NCBI GenBank assembly: GCA_020846575.1
Contig: JADLDQ010000081.1
Span: 1 to 7,779 of the forward strand
Direction: 5' to 3'
Source of the DNA: Burkholderiales bacterium
GTDB taxonomy: Bacteria; Pseudomonadota; Gammaproteobacteria; Burkholderiales; SG8-39
Length of the DNA stretch: 7,779 nucleotides
Made by a program: the position numbers and the translations under genes
The notes under the pieces: generated by a model
Databases searched by the model: none
Told to the model about the DNA's origin: nothing
The model's input: only the letters and a program-made list of their open reading frames with translations
Shown: piece by piece, positions 6,588-7,779 of the stretch
Position numbering within the stretch: position 1 is the first letter of the stretch
How the letters are laid out: each line of letters opens with the position of its first letter

Positions 6588-6831
6588 GGGGCGCTTTCGA
6601 GGGCAAGCCGGGACGGGCCGCGAGATCTTGGTGCGCGGTTTCATAAGTATGGCAGCGTCAGTGAGCCAGCGAACGCTACCGGCACACTGCCGCCCGGAGT
6701 ACGCTGCCGATTTCATGAAACGGCCCACTTAGCCCGAACGCACGGACTTGGCCCTGCCACGCGCAGCTCCCACGTCCGGATGATCCCTGAGCAGGTGTCG
6801 CGGGGGAGCGAACGTCTCCTCGCGCGCGGGA
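6588..6831 (-). promoter_or_regulatory. Regulatory region upstream of the Pht5-like gene
   Basis: This non-coding stretch of about 240 bp contains the likely promoter for the Pht5-like gene. On the minus strand CATACT (6651 down to 6646) is a weak -10 candidate, with a TTCGCT-like -35 about 16 bp upstream. An isolated 19-bp dyad lies at 6706-6724, about 75 bp upstream of the implied start point (listed separately). No gene is supported, and the upstream part of the AbiEii remnant is not recognisable here. Confidence 0.35.
6706..6724. promoter_or_regulatory. Candidate operator: 19-bp dyad upstream of Pht5-like gene
   Basis: GCCGATTTCATGAAACGGC contains the perfect palindrome TTTCATGAAA (6711-6720) flanked by GCCG and CGGC, with a single unpaired A at 6710. 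It is AT-rich in the middle of very GC-rich DNA. It is centred about 75 bp upstream of the predicted transcription start of the Pht5-like gene, where LysR-type activators often bind. It does not show a clean T-N11-A motif, so another regulator is equally possible. Confidence 0.4.
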
Positions 6832-7056
6832 GTGAAGACTTCTTCCTTCGGCGCCCTGGACTTCGGCCGGGTCGCAGAGTCGCTGCTGACCGACGAGGGC
6901 GTGGTTCAGGTCGCATCCCTCGAAGATCTCATGGCTCACGAGCTCAAGGTGATCCTGCAGCGACGCGAGAGGAAGGACTACCAGGATATCGCCAGCATGG
7001 TACGTTCGGTAGCGGCCTGGCGGCTCGCGCGCGAGCTCCCGCGGTTCGAGCGCTGA
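6832..7056 (+). pseudogene. Remnant of AbiEii-type nucleotidyltransferase toxin
   Basis: The frame encodes 74 residues beginning VKTSSFGALDFGRVAE and containing VQVASLEDLMAHELKVILQ and RRERKDYQDIASMVRS. This matches the middle of AbiEii/AbiGii-like type IV toxin proteins, whose usual text is close to VKVSFFGGL-x-GRV, then VASLLDL-x-A-x-KLKV-x-LQR and KDY-x-DIAALL. Intact members are about 200 residues or more. Here the N-terminal nucleotidyltransferase core (the GG-T-AL and D-x-D region) is absent: an in-frame TGA lies at 6781 and nothing recognisable precedes it. After SMVR the reading changes character; the frame one base back (from about 6996) reads FGSGLAARAR, which resembles the expected GLAAARAL, so a frameshift near 7000 is likely. 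GTG 6832 has no convincing ribosome site. No AbiEi antitoxin partner is present. It ends 6 nt before the LysR stop on the opposite strand. Confidence 0.7.
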
Positions 7057-7100
7057 GCCGTCTCAGACGGCAGTTGCCGCAGCAGGTTCCGGGCAACTGC
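7057..7100. terminator. Two adjacent inverted repeats at the lysR 3' end
   Basis: GCCGTCT (7057-7063), a central C, and AGACGGC (7065-7071) form a perfect 15-bp palindrome spanning the LysR stop codon. Just inside the gene, GCAGTTGCC (7070-7078) and GGCAACTGC (7092-7100) form a 9-bp inverted repeat with a 13-nt loop. The two share bases 7070-7071, so they could fold nearly side by side. There is no T-rich tail for either strand; a terminator or mRNA-end structure is inference. Confidence 0.35.
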
Positions 7101-7779
7101 GGCGCACGCCTTCGCGGATGATGTCGGCGAGCCGCCGCACGCCGGGCCCGGCGGACTCCCGGTCGGCGAACACCAGATAGAGCGTGGCGAAGCGCTCCGC
7201 GCCTGCGGCGAGCGGCAGCGGCGCGAGCGCTCCGGATCGCAGTTCCTCGCGCACGCTCTCCTCGGCGTACCAGGCATACCCCAGGCCCATCACCGCGGCG
7301 CGGATGGAGGTGCCCTTGCTGGTGAGCGTCCAGCGCGTCTCGTTCAACCAGCCGCCGTCGCGGCCGCGCAGCGCGCTGGAGTCGCGCACCACCAGGTGCC
7401 GGTGCGAGCGCAGGTCCTCCAGCGTCAGCGCCCGGCCCAGACGGTGCAGCGCATGCGCGGGCGCCGCGGCGCAGACGAAGCGCAGCGTCATCAGCGCATC
7501 GCCGAGAAAGCCCGCGGGCACCACGCCGCCGATGGCCAGCTCCACCTTGCGCGCCGCCAGCAGGTCCTCGTGCCCGCCGAGCACGGTCTCGTGGAGTTCC
7601 ACCCGCGTGGCCGGGTGTTCGCGGCCGAACTCGCCCAGGCATTCGAGCAGCAGCCAGGTCGGGAACACGTTATCCACCGCGAGGCGGACCTCGGCCTCCC
7701 ATCCCCGGGCGAGATCACCGGCCGCGCTTTCCAGGCGCGCTGCTTCCTCGAGCAGTCGCCTTGCCCTGCGGTAGAGCAG
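7063..7779 (-). CDS. LysR-type transcriptional regulator, N-terminus outside window
   Basis: The frame is open to the right window edge, giving 238 residues of a protein usually about 300 long; the winged-helix DNA-binding domain lies beyond 7779. The visible part starts with the linker helix (LLYRRARRLLEEAARLESAA), then WEAEVRLAVDNVFPTWLL, the start of the LysR effector-binding domain (PBP2-like), with typical features: VELHETVLGGHEDLLAARKVELAIGG (domain I), HLVVRDSS, GLGYAWYAEE (return strand and helix), and the LAPLPL strand near the end. GTG 7677 should not be taken as the start because the coding frame and linker helix continue upstream. It lies upstream of the Pht5-like and aldolase genes on the same strand, separated by a toxin remnant, and is the natural candidate to control them; the inducer is unknown, probably a small organic acid. 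Confidence 0.95.
   Translation of the reverse strand: MLYRRARRLLEEAARLESAAGDLARGWEAEVRLAVDNVFPTWLLLECLGEFGREHPATRVELHETVLGGHEDLLAARKVELAIGGVVPAGFLGDALMTLRFVCAAAPAHALHRLGRALTLEDLRSHRHLVVRDSSALRGRDGGWLNETRWTLTSKGTSIRAAVMGLGYAWYAEESVREELRSGALAPLPLAAGAERFATLYLVFADRESAGPGVRRLADIIREGVRRSCPEPAAATAV

Noticed and set aside
5332..6606. N-terminal extension of the aldolase frame by over 400 codons, as if a fusion with the upstream gene
   Set aside because: The extension is a shadow of the Pht5-like gene in another frame on the same strand. The aldolase domain is complete from ATG 5331, which has its own ribosome site.
6588..6728. Longer N-terminus for the Pht5-like protein (starts at 6728 or 6644)
   Set aside because: Family members begin directly with the K-L-S-x-A strand. 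The extra residues are Arg/Pro-rich, form no signal peptide, and overlap the probable promoter.
5655..7121. Plus-strand frame of 488 codons antisense to the Pht5-like gene
   Set aside because: Its text mirrors the opposite strand and has no domain. Only its last part, after about 6996, is of interest as the shifted frame of the AbiEii remnant.
1..7779. Search for CRISPR arrays, tRNA/rRNA genes, insertion sequences, integrases or phage genes
   Set aside because: None seen by eye on either strand; there are no regularly spaced repeats, no transposase-like frames and no cloverleaf-like sequence.

Overview
The window is very GC-rich and densely coded, with mostly ATG/GTG starts. It carries a Bug/TctC-type periplasmic binding protein and a 4,5-dihydroxyphthalate-decarboxylase-like protein, families that are strongly expanded in Burkholderiales. 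A chromosomal segment of a betaproteobacterium (Bordetella/Alcaligenes/Comamonas-like) is the best guess. This rests on gene families and composition, because there is no rRNA or other marker gene here.

Layout. Positions 1-130 are non-coding, with two copies of a GC-rich inverted repeat. Positions 131-1273 (+) encode an MFS transporter with a TTG start. A convergent gap with weak hairpins follows. Positions 3340 down to 1404 on the minus strand form a tight three-gene operon: a YjfM-like DUF1190 lipoprotein, a YjfC-like glutathionylspermidine-synthase-family ATP-grasp protein, and a YjfL-like DUF350 four-helix membrane protein. These are the E. coli yjfL-yjfM-yjfC genes in a different order (M-C-L). 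A 142-bp divergent intergenic region separates this operon from a secreted Bug/TctC solute-binding protein (3483-4463, +).

The right half is a minus-strand block. It runs from a LysR-type regulator cut by the right window edge (7779 to 7063), through a protein of the 4,5-dihydroxyphthalate decarboxylase (Pht5) family (6587 to 5598), to a class II aldolase/adducin-family protein with its metal-binding histidines intact (5331 to 4585). Both enzyme-like families include decarboxylases of dihydroxyphthalates. With the LysR regulator and a nearby Bug binding protein, the block looks like a small pathway for uptake and breakdown of an organic or aromatic acid; the substrate is unknown. Between LysR and the Pht5-like gene lies a short plus-strand remnant of an AbiEii-type nucleotidyltransferase toxin. 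It lacks its N-terminus and probably carries a frameshift, so it marks an old insertion/decay site.

The best leads are the rearranged yjfM-yjfC-yjfL cassette, the decarboxylase/aldolase pair with a 19-bp dyad upstream, and the AbiEii fossil. No rRNA, tRNA, CRISPR array, insertion sequence or phage gene was seen.
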